27,808 bases of DNA from Candidatus Marinamargulisbacteria bacterium SCGC AAA071-K20 (GTDB lineage Bacteria; Margulisbacteria; Marinamargulisbacteria; GCA-2716485; AAA071-K20). The translations under genes were made by a program, and so were the position numbers. Location: contig QFBU01000015.1 of assembly GCA_003265975.1 (NCBI GenBank), forward strand, positions 1 through 27,808, in the 5' to 3' direction. Below the pieces are notes generated by a model. The model had not been told where the DNA came from. It made no database searches and was given only the letters and a program-made list of their open reading frames with translations. Positions 1 through 7,238 of this stretch are shown piece after piece. Within the stretch, counting starts at the first letter, position 1. Each line of letters starts with the position of its first letter.

Positions 1-669
1 GAAATAACTAAGAAATTTCCTGAAATAATTTCTGTGTACGTAAGTATCCAAGACCAAATTTCAGACACAGCAGTAACCCCAACATCCACACTTCTTTTTG
101 GTAAAAGCCACCTCATTGAGACGCTTGGAAGTCTTAAATTCAAGATTTCGCCACAATCATTTTTCCAAACCAATTCAAAGCAAGCTGAAGTGTTATACAA
201 TACGATTAGAGAAACCGCAGATCTAAAAAAAACAGATACCCTTTTAGATTTATATTGCGGAACTGGAACTATTGGCATGTATCTTTCAGACTTAGTCTCA
301 GAAGTAATAGGCATAGAAGAAGTGCCACAAGCCGTAGCAGATGCAAAAGAAAACGCTAAACTAAACAACATTACAAATACAAATTTTTATTGTGGCCGTG
401 TAAAAAACGTTTTAAAAGAAGTTCAATTCAAGGCCGATTGTGTAATAATAGACCCCCCACGGTCTGGAATGAGCAAGAAGGCAATTAAACGAATCTTAGA
501 AATTAATAGTCCACAGTTAATTTATGTATCGTGTAATCACATGACACTCTTAAGGGACTTAAATGAACTAGAGGCAGCTGGTTATAAAGTTCAATCGTAC
601 CAACCAATTGACATGTTCCCAAATACATTCCACCTAGAAAGCATTGTGAAATGCACAAAAGAAAGCTAG
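1..669 (+). CDS. rlmD: 23S rRNA (uracil-5-)-methyltransferase, RlmD/RumA type (5' end outside window)
   Basis: C-terminal part of an RNA m5U methyltransferase of the TrmA/RumA family, which transfers a methyl group from SAM to C5 of a uridine in 23S rRNA. The frame is open from base 1, so the true start lies upstream and the GTG at 34 is not the start. Visible in order: FFQTN before the methyltransferase fold, the SAM-binding loop LDLYCGTGTIG, the acidic IGIEE strand end, the catalytic motif DPPRSG, and YVSCN with the nucleophilic Cys. The C-terminus DMFPNTFHLES is the usual family ending. The N-terminal TRAM and Fe-S cysteine regions are not in view, so the choice between RlmD, RlmC and RlmCD specificity is not settled. 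It ends 9 bp before the hemerythrin gene, on the same strand. Confidence 0.9.
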   Translation, partial: EITKKFPEIISVYVSIQDQISDTAVTPTSTLLFGKSHLIETLGSLKFKISPQSFFQTNSKQAEVLYNTIRETADLKKTDTLLDLYCGTGTIGMYLSDLVSEVIGIEEVPQAVADAKENAKLNNITNTNFYCGRVKNVLKEVQFKADCVIIDPPRSGMSKKAIKRILEINSPQLIYVSCNHMTLLRDLNELEAAGYKVQSYQPIDMFPNTFHLESIVKCTKES

Positions 670-678
670 AGTAATTTT

Positions 679-1068
679 ATGACAAAATGGAATGAAGAAT
701 TAAATACTGGCAACCACGAAATTGACTCTCATCACAAAGAATTATTTCATCTCGACTCATTATTAGACAATGCCGTTCAGTCGGGACAACTTAAGCCAGT
801 AAACGATATAATTATTTTTCTGGAACACTATGTTATTGAACACTTTCAAGAAGAAGAAGATTTGATGACACAAAATGATTATAAAGGCTACGATCATCAT
901 AAGAATGAACATGAAGAGTTTAAAATTGTTGTAGGTCAACTTAGAAAACGATTTGATGACAATTTTCCAACCGCTCATGTTATCTTTCAAACAAGAAGAA
1001 TATTAGACGACTTAGTTCGACATATCAAAAGAGTAGATGTTGGAATAAGACATTTGGATACAAAATGA
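679..1068 (+). CDS. Bacteriohemerythrin (di-iron O2-binding protein)
   Basis: Single-domain hemerythrin of 129 residues, normal for the bacterial family. All seven di-iron ligands can be placed: His19 (in IDSHHK), His55 and Glu59 (in HFQEEEDLM), His74 and His78 (in HHKNEH), and His115 and Asp120 (in HIKRVD). Trp4 and the TGNHEID segment also match the family N-terminus. There is no fused methyl-accepting or regulatory domain, so it is a soluble O2 carrier, buffer or sensor, or an iron store. Its stop overlaps the ATG of the Fur-family gene (ATGA), implying translational coupling. The inferred role is to link oxygen or iron status to the downstream regulator and to NQR maturation; which of these applies cannot be read from the sequence. 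Confidence 0.93.
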   Translation: MTKWNEELNTGNHEIDSHHKELFHLDSLLDNAVQSGQLKPVNDIIIFLEHYVIEHFQEEEDLMTQNDYKGYDHHKNEHEEFKIVVGQLRKRFDDNFPTAHVIFQTRRILDDLVRHIKRVDVGIRHLDTK

Positions 1069-1490
1069 GCCAAGCATTACAAAAATTCGAAACCTTTTTA
1101 CAAGGTACAAATAGCAGAATAACTAGCCAAAAAAAAGAGATTGCCGAGCTCATCTTCAAAACAAAAGATCATTTTGAGGTAGAAGACTTTATTGAAATCG
1201 TCAGAAAGAAACACAAAACAATTTCAAGAGCCACGTTATATCGCACAATAAAACAATTATTAGACGCAGGTCTTATACAAAAAATTAGAACTAGAGAAGG
1301 CAAAATATTTTACGAACAAAGTTCATCTCAAAAACAACATGCTCATATCATTTGTAACCAATGTGGCGAATTATACGAATTAAAGAATAAGAAGATGGAT
1401 GAGTTCATACAAACTTACTGTGACGAAATTGACTTTAAACCTGAATACCAATCTCTCCATATTTATGGATTATGTAAGAAGTGTAAATAA
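1065..1490 (+). CDS. Fur-family transcriptional regulator
   Basis: Metal-dependent repressor of the Fur/PerR/Zur superfamily, 141 residues, the usual length. The N-terminal winged helix spans about residues 15-85, with recognition helix TISRATLYRTIKQL followed by GLIQKI. The dimerisation/metal domain shows His36 (DHFEVEDF), the His92-x-His94 pair, and a structural-zinc Cys4 set: Cys97, Cys100, Cys137 and Cys140. These fit a Fur or PerR; sequence alone does not tell iron from peroxide sensing. The start overlaps the hemerythrin stop by 4 bp, and its stop codon abuts the ATG of the next gene with no gap, so the three genes should be cotranscribed. Confidence 0.93.
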   Translation: MSQALQKFETFLQGTNSRITSQKKEIAELIFKTKDHFEVEDFIEIVRKKHKTISRATLYRTIKQLLDAGLIQKIRTREGKIFYEQSSSQKQHAHIICNQCGELYELKNKKMDEFIQTYCDEIDFKPEYQSLHIYGLCKKCK

Positions 1491-1709
1491 ATGGAAACAA
1501 TATTTTTTACTTTTATATTACTTTTAGTGTCGATGACAGGAATAGGCATTGGCGTATTATTCTTTGGAAAAAATGCTGAACGAAGTGCATGTGGGAGCGT
1601 CCCTGAAGCGGCCCATGAAGACTGTCCTTCTCAAAAAGCTGGCCTATGCCCTATAGAAGACAAAACTGGTGCTTTAAAGATGGCTAATATGTCTAAGCTC
1701 TCACATTAA
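1491..1709 (+). CDS. nqrM: NqrM-like small membrane Cys protein (Na+-NQR maturation factor)
   Basis: Protein of 72 residues with one N-terminal transmembrane helix (about 4-25) ending in FFGKN, then a short Cys-rich tail with Cys34 (SACGS), Cys45 (EDCPS) and Cys53 (GLCPI). This is the layout of the NqrM/DUF539 family, which is needed to mature Na+-NQR, probably in iron delivery to the NqrD/NqrE centre. Known NqrM proteins have four Cys, and as I recall only the first, just after the helix, is essential; Cys34 sits in that place. Only three Cys are present and the tail differs from the usual GSCGG form, so this is a divergent member. ATG follows the fur stop directly. The gene converges with apbE, overlapping it by 4 bp, and a complete nqr operon lies just beyond. 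Confidence 0.72.
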   Translation: METIFFTFILLLVSMTGIGIGVLFFGKNAERSACGSVPEAAHEDCPSQKAGLCPIEDKTGALKMANMSKLSH

Positions 1710-2665
1710 TTATTTAGAATAATTAGATCTACATTTTCAATCGACTTTATTAGGTTAATCGCTTTCTTTTCACCTAACACCAAACAAGCTGTAGCTAAAG
1801 CGTCGGCAAACATACAAGTTGGGGCAATTACTGAAACCGATGATAAAGAATGCGAAACAGGAAACCCTGTACGCGGATCAATAATATGAGAATATCGTTT
1901 ACCTTTATACGTTTTAAAATTCCGATAATCGCCACTAGTAGCCACGGCCTTATTCTTTAATACTACAACTTTAGAAACATCATATTTTGATGCTTCAGAG
2001 TCGGGAGAATTCAACCCAACTTTCCAAGGCTCTATGTCTGGTTTAAGTCCAAACACCCTCACTTCTCCACCAATTTCTACCATTGTTCCAGAAACGGCAT
2101 ATGTTTTCAGAATCTCTATAATTGCATCAACACCATATCCTTTTGCTATAGAAGACAGGTCTAAAAATATATTTTTCCTATTCTTTTTAAGTTTATTAGG
2201 AGGAATTAATTGCACGAAATCAAACCCCAATTCTTTTTTTAATTCAGTTATTTCATACTGACTAGGCCAAGTAAATTCTTCAACTTTTTCAGAAAAACCC
2301 CATCGATCCACAAGTGGTTTTATAGTAGGGTCCCAAGCCCCATCAGTGAGTTTATAGAGCATTTTTGAAGTGTCCAAAACATCATAAAAGTCTTGAGAGA
2401 CTGTCATCATTGCATCTTCAGAGAGTGCATTAAATCGTGAAATTTCACTTGTAGGACTATAGGTAGACATACTTTGATTAATAGCTTCTAAGCGTTTTGT
2501 AATAGAACGATGAACAAAGAAATAATCCAAATACGAAAATCCATAAGTAGTAATGGAATAAGTTGTTCCCATTGTCTGTCCTGAAAAATTTAACTTAACA
2601 GGGTTATTCAAAAAGAGAAAAAGAAACCCTCCAACAATAATCCCAAAAAATAAACGTTTAATCAT
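1706..2665 (-). CDS. apbE: FAD:protein FMN transferase (ApbE)
   Basis: Periplasmic flavin transferase, 319 residues, that uses FAD to attach FMN by a phosphoester bond to Thr in SGAT-type motifs of NqrB and NqrC. Seen: an N-terminal membrane anchor/signal (about 4-20), GTTYSI, a DPTIKPLVDRWGF segment, DLSSIAKGYGVD, EIGGEVR, TSGDYRNF, the HIIDPRTG motif (DPRTG at 263-267), and ADALATA with Asp288 near the Mg2+ site. There is no lipobox Cys, unlike many ApbE proteins, so it is probably anchored by an uncleaved signal helix. It lies 169 bp downstream of nqrF on the same strand, which fits service to this NQR. Its 3' end overlaps the convergent nqrM end by 4 bp. Confidence 0.95.
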   Translation of the reverse strand: MIKRLFFGIIVGGFLFLFLNNPVKLNFSGQTMGTTYSITTYGFSYLDYFFVHRSITKRLEAINQSMSTYSPTSEISRFNALSEDAMMTVSQDFYDVLDTSKMLYKLTDGAWDPTIKPLVDRWGFSEKVEEFTWPSQYEITELKKELGFDFVQLIPPNKLKKNRKNIFLDLSSIAKGYGVDAIIEILKTYAVSGTMVEIGGEVRVFGLKPDIEPWKVGLNSPDSEASKYDVSKVVVLKNKAVATSGDYRNFKTYKGKRYSHIIDPRTGFPVSHSLSSVSVIAPTCMFADALATACLVLGEKKAINLIKSIENVDLIILNN

Positions 2666-2834
2666 AAAATAGTTTACCCAATTTACACATAAATAAAGCT
2701 ATCTAGTGAGCAATCTAAGCAAGGAGATTTTTGTCTGGGGAGTATTTCTAAATTTTAGTTAGGGTCGCAGCATATTCATATATGTAAGAATCTAAATAAA
2801 ATTTAAAATGCTCTCCAGGGGAAAATTTACTCGC

Positions 2835-4109
2835 TTAGCCGCCGAAGTCGTCAAAGGCTATGTTTTCGGGTGGTATCCCCCAATTATCGCACATCTCAAT
2901 AACACACTTATTCATCATAGGAGGCCCACAAAAATAAAACTCAATGTCTTCAGGACTATCGTGCTTTTCAAGTTGATGTTCAATTACTGCATTATGTACA
3001 AACCCTGTGTACCCATCTTTTTCGGACCAATTGTCTTCAGGCTGCGGTTCACTTAGAACAACATTAAATTTAAAATTAGGAAACTTTTTCTCAATATCTC
3101 TAAATTGATCAACATAAAATAATTCACGCTTACTTCGTCCACCATACCAAAAAGTAACTTTTCGCCCTGTTTTAAGAGTATTGAACAAGTGAAACAAGTG
3201 AGATCTCATTGGTGCCATTCCGGCGCCCCCACCTACATATATCATTTCAGAACCGGTGTCCTTAATAAAGAACTCTCCATAAGGTCCTGAGAGCGTAATC
3301 TTGTCTCCTGGTTTTAACCCAAAAATATATGACGAGCAAATTCCAGGATTTACGTCCTTCCAGCCATTAGTACTTCTGTCCCAAGGTGGCGTTGCAATTC
3401 TAATATTGAGAATAACGATATTACCCTCAGCCGGATGATTTGCCATTGAGTATGCTCTAAAAAGGGGGTCCTCATTAACCATCTTAAGGTTCCATAATTT
3501 AAACCTGTCCCACTCAGCTTTAAATTTTTCAGGGCCTGCAGGATCATCCGGATGAGGAGCAATGTCCATAGTTTTAAAGTCTACTTCAGTAGTCGGAACA
3601 TCAAGTTGAACATATCCACCTGCTTCAAAGTTCAAGTTTTCACCCTCTGGCAACTTAACTACAAACTCTTTAATAAAGGAGGCCACATTATAATTTGAAA
3701 CCACTTCACATTCATACTTTTTAATACTAAATATTTCGTCAGGCACTTTCACTTTCATGTCGCTTTTCACTTTTACCTGACATCCAAGTCGCACATTAGT
3801 TTTGCGTTCATTAATAGTTAAGTGAGGCGTTTCTGTGGGAAGTGCTTCTCCCCCACCTTCAAGAACTTGTACTTTACACATGGCACAGGTTCCACCACCA
3901 CCACAAGCAGATGGAAGGAATATTCCAGTATCAGAAAGCGCAGAAAGCAACGATGTTCCTGAGCTAACCGTTGTTTTTTTAGACTCATCGTCATTAATTG
4001 TTAACGAACAATCGCCAGCAGCAATTACTTTTTTCTCAACAATATATAGAATAAAAACTAAGATTAGAATTAAACTAACAAATACACTTACACTAACTAC
4101 ATATATCAT
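2835..4109 (-). CDS. nqrF: Na+-translocating NADH:quinone oxidoreductase subunit F
   Basis: NADH-oxidising, electron-entry subunit of Na+-NQR, 424 residues, slightly longer than the usual 405-410. In order: N-terminal TM helix (about 3-24); plant-type [2Fe-2S] domain with Cys69, Cys75, Cys78 and Cys110; FAD domain with RAYSMANH; NADH-binding GGGAGMAPMRS; and the C-terminal YFCGPPMM motif ending in FDDFGG. The Cys spacing matches the canonical 2Fe-2S site. The extra length is partly a loop rich in Pro and Asp before the RAYSMAN motif (around APHPDDPAGPEK). It is the last gene of the nqrA-F operon, 12 bp after nqrE, and electrons pass from it to the NqrD/E iron centre. Confidence 0.97.
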   Translation of the reverse strand: MIYVVSVSVFVSLILILVFILYIVEKKVIAAGDCSLTINDDESKKTTVSSGTSLLSALSDTGIFLPSACGGGGTCAMCKVQVLEGGGEALPTETPHLTINERKTNVRLGCQVKVKSDMKVKVPDEIFSIKKYECEVVSNYNVASFIKEFVVKLPEGENLNFEAGGYVQLDVPTTEVDFKTMDIAPHPDDPAGPEKFKAEWDRFKLWNLKMVNEDPLFRAYSMANHPAEGNIVILNIRIATPPWDRSTNGWKDVNPGICSSYIFGLKPGDKITLSGPYGEFFIKDTGSEMIYVGGGAGMAPMRSHLFHLFNTLKTGRKVTFWYGGRSKRELFYVDQFRDIEKKFPNFKFNVVLSEPQPEDNWSEKDGYTGFVHNAVIEHQLEKHDSPEDIEFYFCGPPMMNKCVIEMCDNWGIPPENIAFDDFGG

Positions 4110-4121
4110 TTAATACTCCAA

Positions 4122-4739
4122 CTACCCTGTTAATTTAATGCCTGCAAAAGCCATAAACGCCATTGCAATTAAGCCCGTCGTAATCATGTTAATTGCAAAA
4201 CCGTCCAAGCCTTTTGGTAAGTCTGCATATTTTAATTTTTGAAGCACGGCTGAAAAAGCTACGATAGCTAAAAACCACCCAATACCTGAACTAAACCCAA
4301 AAACTAATGCTTCAGGAAAATTATAGGCACGTTCATTCATAAAAAGAGACGTTCCTAAAATGGCACAGTTAACAGCAATAAGAGGTAAGAATATTCCAAG
4401 TGAAGTATATAAACCTGGCGTGAATTTTTCCATCAACATTTCAACAAGTTGAACTTGAGAAGCAATAACTGCAATAAACACAATAAACACTAAAAAGCTC
4501 AAATCTACTTCTGGGAATCCCATCCAAGCAAGTGCTCCTGGTTGTAAAAAGAAATGATTAATTGCCCAGTTTGCAGGCGTTGTAATTGTTAATACAAAAA
4601 TAACAGCAAGACCTAATCCTATAGCCGTCTTAATATTTTTTGCGCATCCTAAAAAAGAACACATTCCCAAAAACATTGCCAGAAGAATGTTGTTTATGAA
4701 GATAGATTCAATTGCTAAGCTTACTAAATGTTCAACCAT
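4122..4739 (-). CDS. nqrE: Na+-translocating NADH:quinone oxidoreductase subunit E
   Basis: Integral membrane subunit of 205 residues with about six TM helices, homologous to NqrD and RnfA. The Cys residues that with NqrD coordinate the intramembrane iron centre are present: Cys27 in LGMCSFLG and Cys125 in AVNCAILG. The N-terminus (ESIFINNILLAMFLGMCSFLG) is highly typical. It sits 9 bp downstream of nqrD and 12 bp upstream of nqrF. Confidence 0.96.
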   Translation of the reverse strand: MVEHLVSLAIESIFINNILLAMFLGMCSFLGCAKNIKTAIGLGLAVIFVLTITTPANWAINHFFLQPGALAWMGFPEVDLSFLVFIVFIAVIASQVQLVEMLMEKFTPGLYTSLGIFLPLIAVNCAILGTSLFMNERAYNFPEALVFGFSSGIGWFLAIVAFSAVLQKLKYADLPKGLDGFAINMITTGLIAMAFMAFAGIKLTG

Positions 4740-4748
4740 AATTTACCT

Positions 4749-5372
4749 TTATGCCTTTTTACTTTTCAAAATATTTTCTAACCAAACAAGTAAACCAATG
4801 ACTATAAATACACCTGGAGCCAAGAGCATTATTCCCATGTCCTGGTATCCCATATCGTAAAACGACTGAGGAATAAGTTTGAATCCAAGAAGCGATCCAG
4901 CTCCTAAGAACTCTCTAAATATTGCCACTACAATTAAGATATATCCATATCCTAGCCCATTACCAATTCCGTCCCACATAGAAAGCCAGGGTCCATTAGC
5001 AAGCGCAAACGCTTCAGCTCGTCCCATAATGATACAGTTAGTAATAATTAGACCAACAAATACAGACAGCTGTTTACTAACATCAAACAAAAAGGCCTTT
5101 AAAAATTGGTCCGCTAAAATAACTAACGACGCAATAACAACCAGTTCTACAATAATTCGGATGTTTTTTGGAATAATCTTTCTTAGAAGTGAAATTGAAA
5201 CATTGGAAAAAGTAAGTACAAAAGTCATCGCCAACACCATCACAATAGCTGGCATCACCTGAGTAGTAACCGCAAGCGCTGAACAAATCCCCAAAACTGC
5301 AACAGAAATTGGGTTAGCGTCTTTGATTGGTGCCATAAACGTTTTATATGCTTTAGTTTTTGTTAGTTTCAT
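4749..5372 (-). CDS. nqrD: Na+-translocating NADH:quinone oxidoreductase subunit D
   Basis: Integral membrane subunit, 207 residues, homologous to NqrE and RnfE. Iron-centre cysteines are Cys30 (GICSALAVTT) and Cys113 (ITNCIIMGRAEAFA), matching the pair in NqrE. The segment GRAEAFALANGPWLSMWDGIGNGLGYG is characteristic. Its ATG overlaps the nqrC stop (ATGA), implying coupled translation and equal stoichiometry. Confidence 0.96.
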   Translation of the reverse strand: MKLTKTKAYKTFMAPIKDANPISVAVLGICSALAVTTQVMPAIVMVLAMTFVLTFSNVSISLLRKIIPKNIRIIVELVVIASLVILADQFLKAFLFDVSKQLSVFVGLIITNCIIMGRAEAFALANGPWLSMWDGIGNGLGYGYILIVVAIFREFLGAGSLLGFKLIPQSFYDMGYQDMGIMLLAPGVFIVIGLLVWLENILKSKKA

Positions 5373-6064
5373 TGTCCTTGCCTTAATAGTTTTGAAAATG
5401 GCTCATATTTACTTAAGTCAATTCTCAAATATTTTTCCATTCCAACACTAGTTATTGTTGCTCCACTAATTCCGTCTACAAAGTTATCTCTCTTGTCTAC
5501 AGGAATTCTGTCTACAACTTTCCCTTTGACTATACCTACAGAAATAAACTTACCTTGAGAATCTGTTAGTTTTTTACCTATAAACTGTTTTTGGAACCAG
5601 TCTTTTTCAACTTCTCCACCAAGACCAGGTGTTTCTCCATGTTGATAAACAGTTAAACCTACAACGGTATTTCCGTCACCTGCAACAGCAACATAACCAT
5701 ATACCCAACTCCAAAGCCCATACGCTTTAAATGGCATCGCGTAACTTTTTATTTCTTTAACACCTACAACAAAAAGAGGTAAGTCAGACTCACTTTCCTG
5801 AGTTCGAGACAAGTTCCCAGAAGCCGTCATATAAAAGTTTCTAACATTTTCTGAATACAGTTTATCAACTTCATCTGCAGTAACTTTTTTTGAAGTATCA
5901 AGAAGCGAAAGTGATTTTAAAATATTTTTTTGCTTGTCTAACTCAATATTTTTTACTTGTCTGTCTTTTAACCCAACAGCAGCAGCCGTTAATAAAAAAC
6001 TACAAATAACACACATCACAATTGCAAATATAAAGGTCTTAGCCGTACTGTTATTAGATGACAT
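5369..6064 (-). CDS. nqrC: Na+-translocating NADH:quinone oxidoreductase subunit C
   Basis: FMN-carrying subunit with one N-terminal TM helix (about 10-30) and a soluble domain. The ApbE target motif DGISGATIT is at 198-205, with FMN expected on Thr203. HGETPGLGGEV is the other family hallmark. I take ATG at 6064 (231 residues). It has an A/G-rich upstream stretch containing GAGAA and overlaps nqrB by 11 bp, whereas the longer frame from 6103 adds 13 charged residues and overlaps by 50 bp. Length is a little below the usual 250-260. The order B-C-D is conserved. Confidence 0.95.
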   Translation of the reverse strand: MSSNNSTAKTFIFAIVMCVICSFLLTAAAVGLKDRQVKNIELDKQKNILKSLSLLDTSKKVTADEVDKLYSENVRNFYMTASGNLSRTQESESDLPLFVVGVKEIKSYAMPFKAYGLWSWVYGYVAVAGDGNTVVGLTVYQHGETPGLGGEVEKDWFQKQFIGKKLTDSQGKFISVGIVKGKVVDRIPVDKRDNFVDGISGATITSVGMEKYLRIDLSKYEPFSKLLRQGQ

Positions 6065-7238
6065 TTCGAATTCTCTTTTTCTTTCGTTTCTGTAAAACAA
6101 CATAGTCTATAAGCGGTGCAAATACGTTCATAAGTAAAATAGCAAGCATCCAGCCTTCAGGATAAGCAGGGTTAATTACACGAATAATCATTCCCAACAT
6201 TCCAATTAAAAAGCCATAAATAAATCGAGAGCTTTCAAGCGCTGGAGATGAGACAGGATCGGTAGCCATAAACACTATTCCAAAAGCAAACCCACCCATA
6301 CTTAATTGCCAAAGAAGGTCTAACTGAAAAAATGGCAACGTTGAAGAAGTCGCAAAATAATTAAATAACAAAGACATACTCACAGCACCTAAAAAACCAC
6401 CTAACATGGTTCGCCAGCTTCCAACGCCAGTAATAATTAGAAATAGGCCCCCAACTATTGCCAATGCCGCTGACGTTTCGCCGATACTTCCAGGAACAAA
6501 TCCTATAAATAAATCGTTTAAATTATACCCAGCAGACTCCATTGCAAGTTGAGCATTGTTAGGAGCTTCTGTTGCTGCTGCAATCGCAAGCGCTGTAGCG
6601 CCACTAAACCCATCCACTATTTTGTCTTTACTAGTAATAATGGCAGTCCAAACTTCTCCACTTATACTCGCTGGATATGTAAAAAACAGAAAAGCACGTG
6701 CAGTTAATGCAGGGTTTAGAAAGTTTCGTCCAGTCCCACCAAATACTTCTTTTCCAACAATTACTCCAAATGTAATTCCAACAGCCACTTGCCATAAAGG
6801 AATAGTTGGAGGCAAAATTAACGGATACAAAAGACCCGTTACTAAAAACCCTTCATTTACTTCGTGCCCACGAATGACACAAAATAGAAACTCCCAAAAC
6901 AGGCCAACTGCATATGAAACTATAACTATTGGAAGCACAATTTGAGCCCCTGTTAGTACTACCGAAACCAAGTCTAAACTTAGTCCGGACGCTAGATGTG
7001 ATTGATATCCAGTATTATAAATACCAAACAATGCACAGGGTGTAAGTGCAAAAAGAACCATCGACATAAATCGCTTTGTTCCTAAGTTATCACGAACGTG
7101 AACCTTACTTTTTGTAACTAAACGAGTACTAAATAAAAACGATTCCATCGCTTCAAACAAAGGGTAGTATTTTTCAAGAGGAGCTCCTTTATGAAATGGT
7201 TTTTCTAATTTATCAAATAGTGCTCTTAATGGGTTCAT
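6054..7238 (-). CDS. nqrB: Na+-translocating NADH:quinone oxidoreductase subunit B
   Basis: Large membrane subunit with about ten TM helices, bearing covalent FMN and taking part in Na+ translocation. The ApbE motif DGFSGATAL is at 209-217, with FMN expected on Thr215. Also typical are the N-terminal PFHKGAPLEKYYPLFEA, GKEVFGGTGRNFLNPAL and FMATDPVSSPAL segments. The start is set at ATG 7238 (394 residues) because it forms an ATGA overlap with the nqrA stop; a longer frame from 7253 adds five residues and is less likely. Confidence 0.96.
   Translation of the reverse strand: MNPLRALFDKLEKPFHKGAPLEKYYPLFEAMESFLFSTRLVTKSKVHVRDNLGTKRFMSMVLFALTPCALFGIYNTGYQSHLASGLSLDLVSVVLTGAQIVLPIVIVSYAVGLFWEFLFCVIRGHEVNEGFLVTGLLYPLILPPTIPLWQVAVGITFGVIVGKEVFGGTGRNFLNPALTARAFLFFTYPASISGEVWTAIITSKDKIVDGFSGATALAIAAATEAPNNAQLAMESAGYNLNDLFIGFVPGSIGETSAALAIVGGLFLIITGVGSWRTMLGGFLGAVSMSLLFNYFATSSTLPFFQLDLLWQLSMGGFAFGIVFMATDPVSSPALESSRFIYGFLIGMLGMIIRVINPAYPEGWMLAILLMNVFAPLIDYVVLQKRKKKRIRNVI

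Noticed and set aside
2749..2805. Inverted repeat TAAATTTTA / TAAAATTTA downstream of nqrF, considered as a terminator
   Set aside because: Arms are only A and T, the loop is 39 nt and no U-run follows on the minus strand; expected by chance at this base composition.
6556..6945. Plus-strand open frame of 129 codons inside nqrB
   Set aside because: Shadow of the nqrB coding strand; composition is that of a reversed membrane protein.
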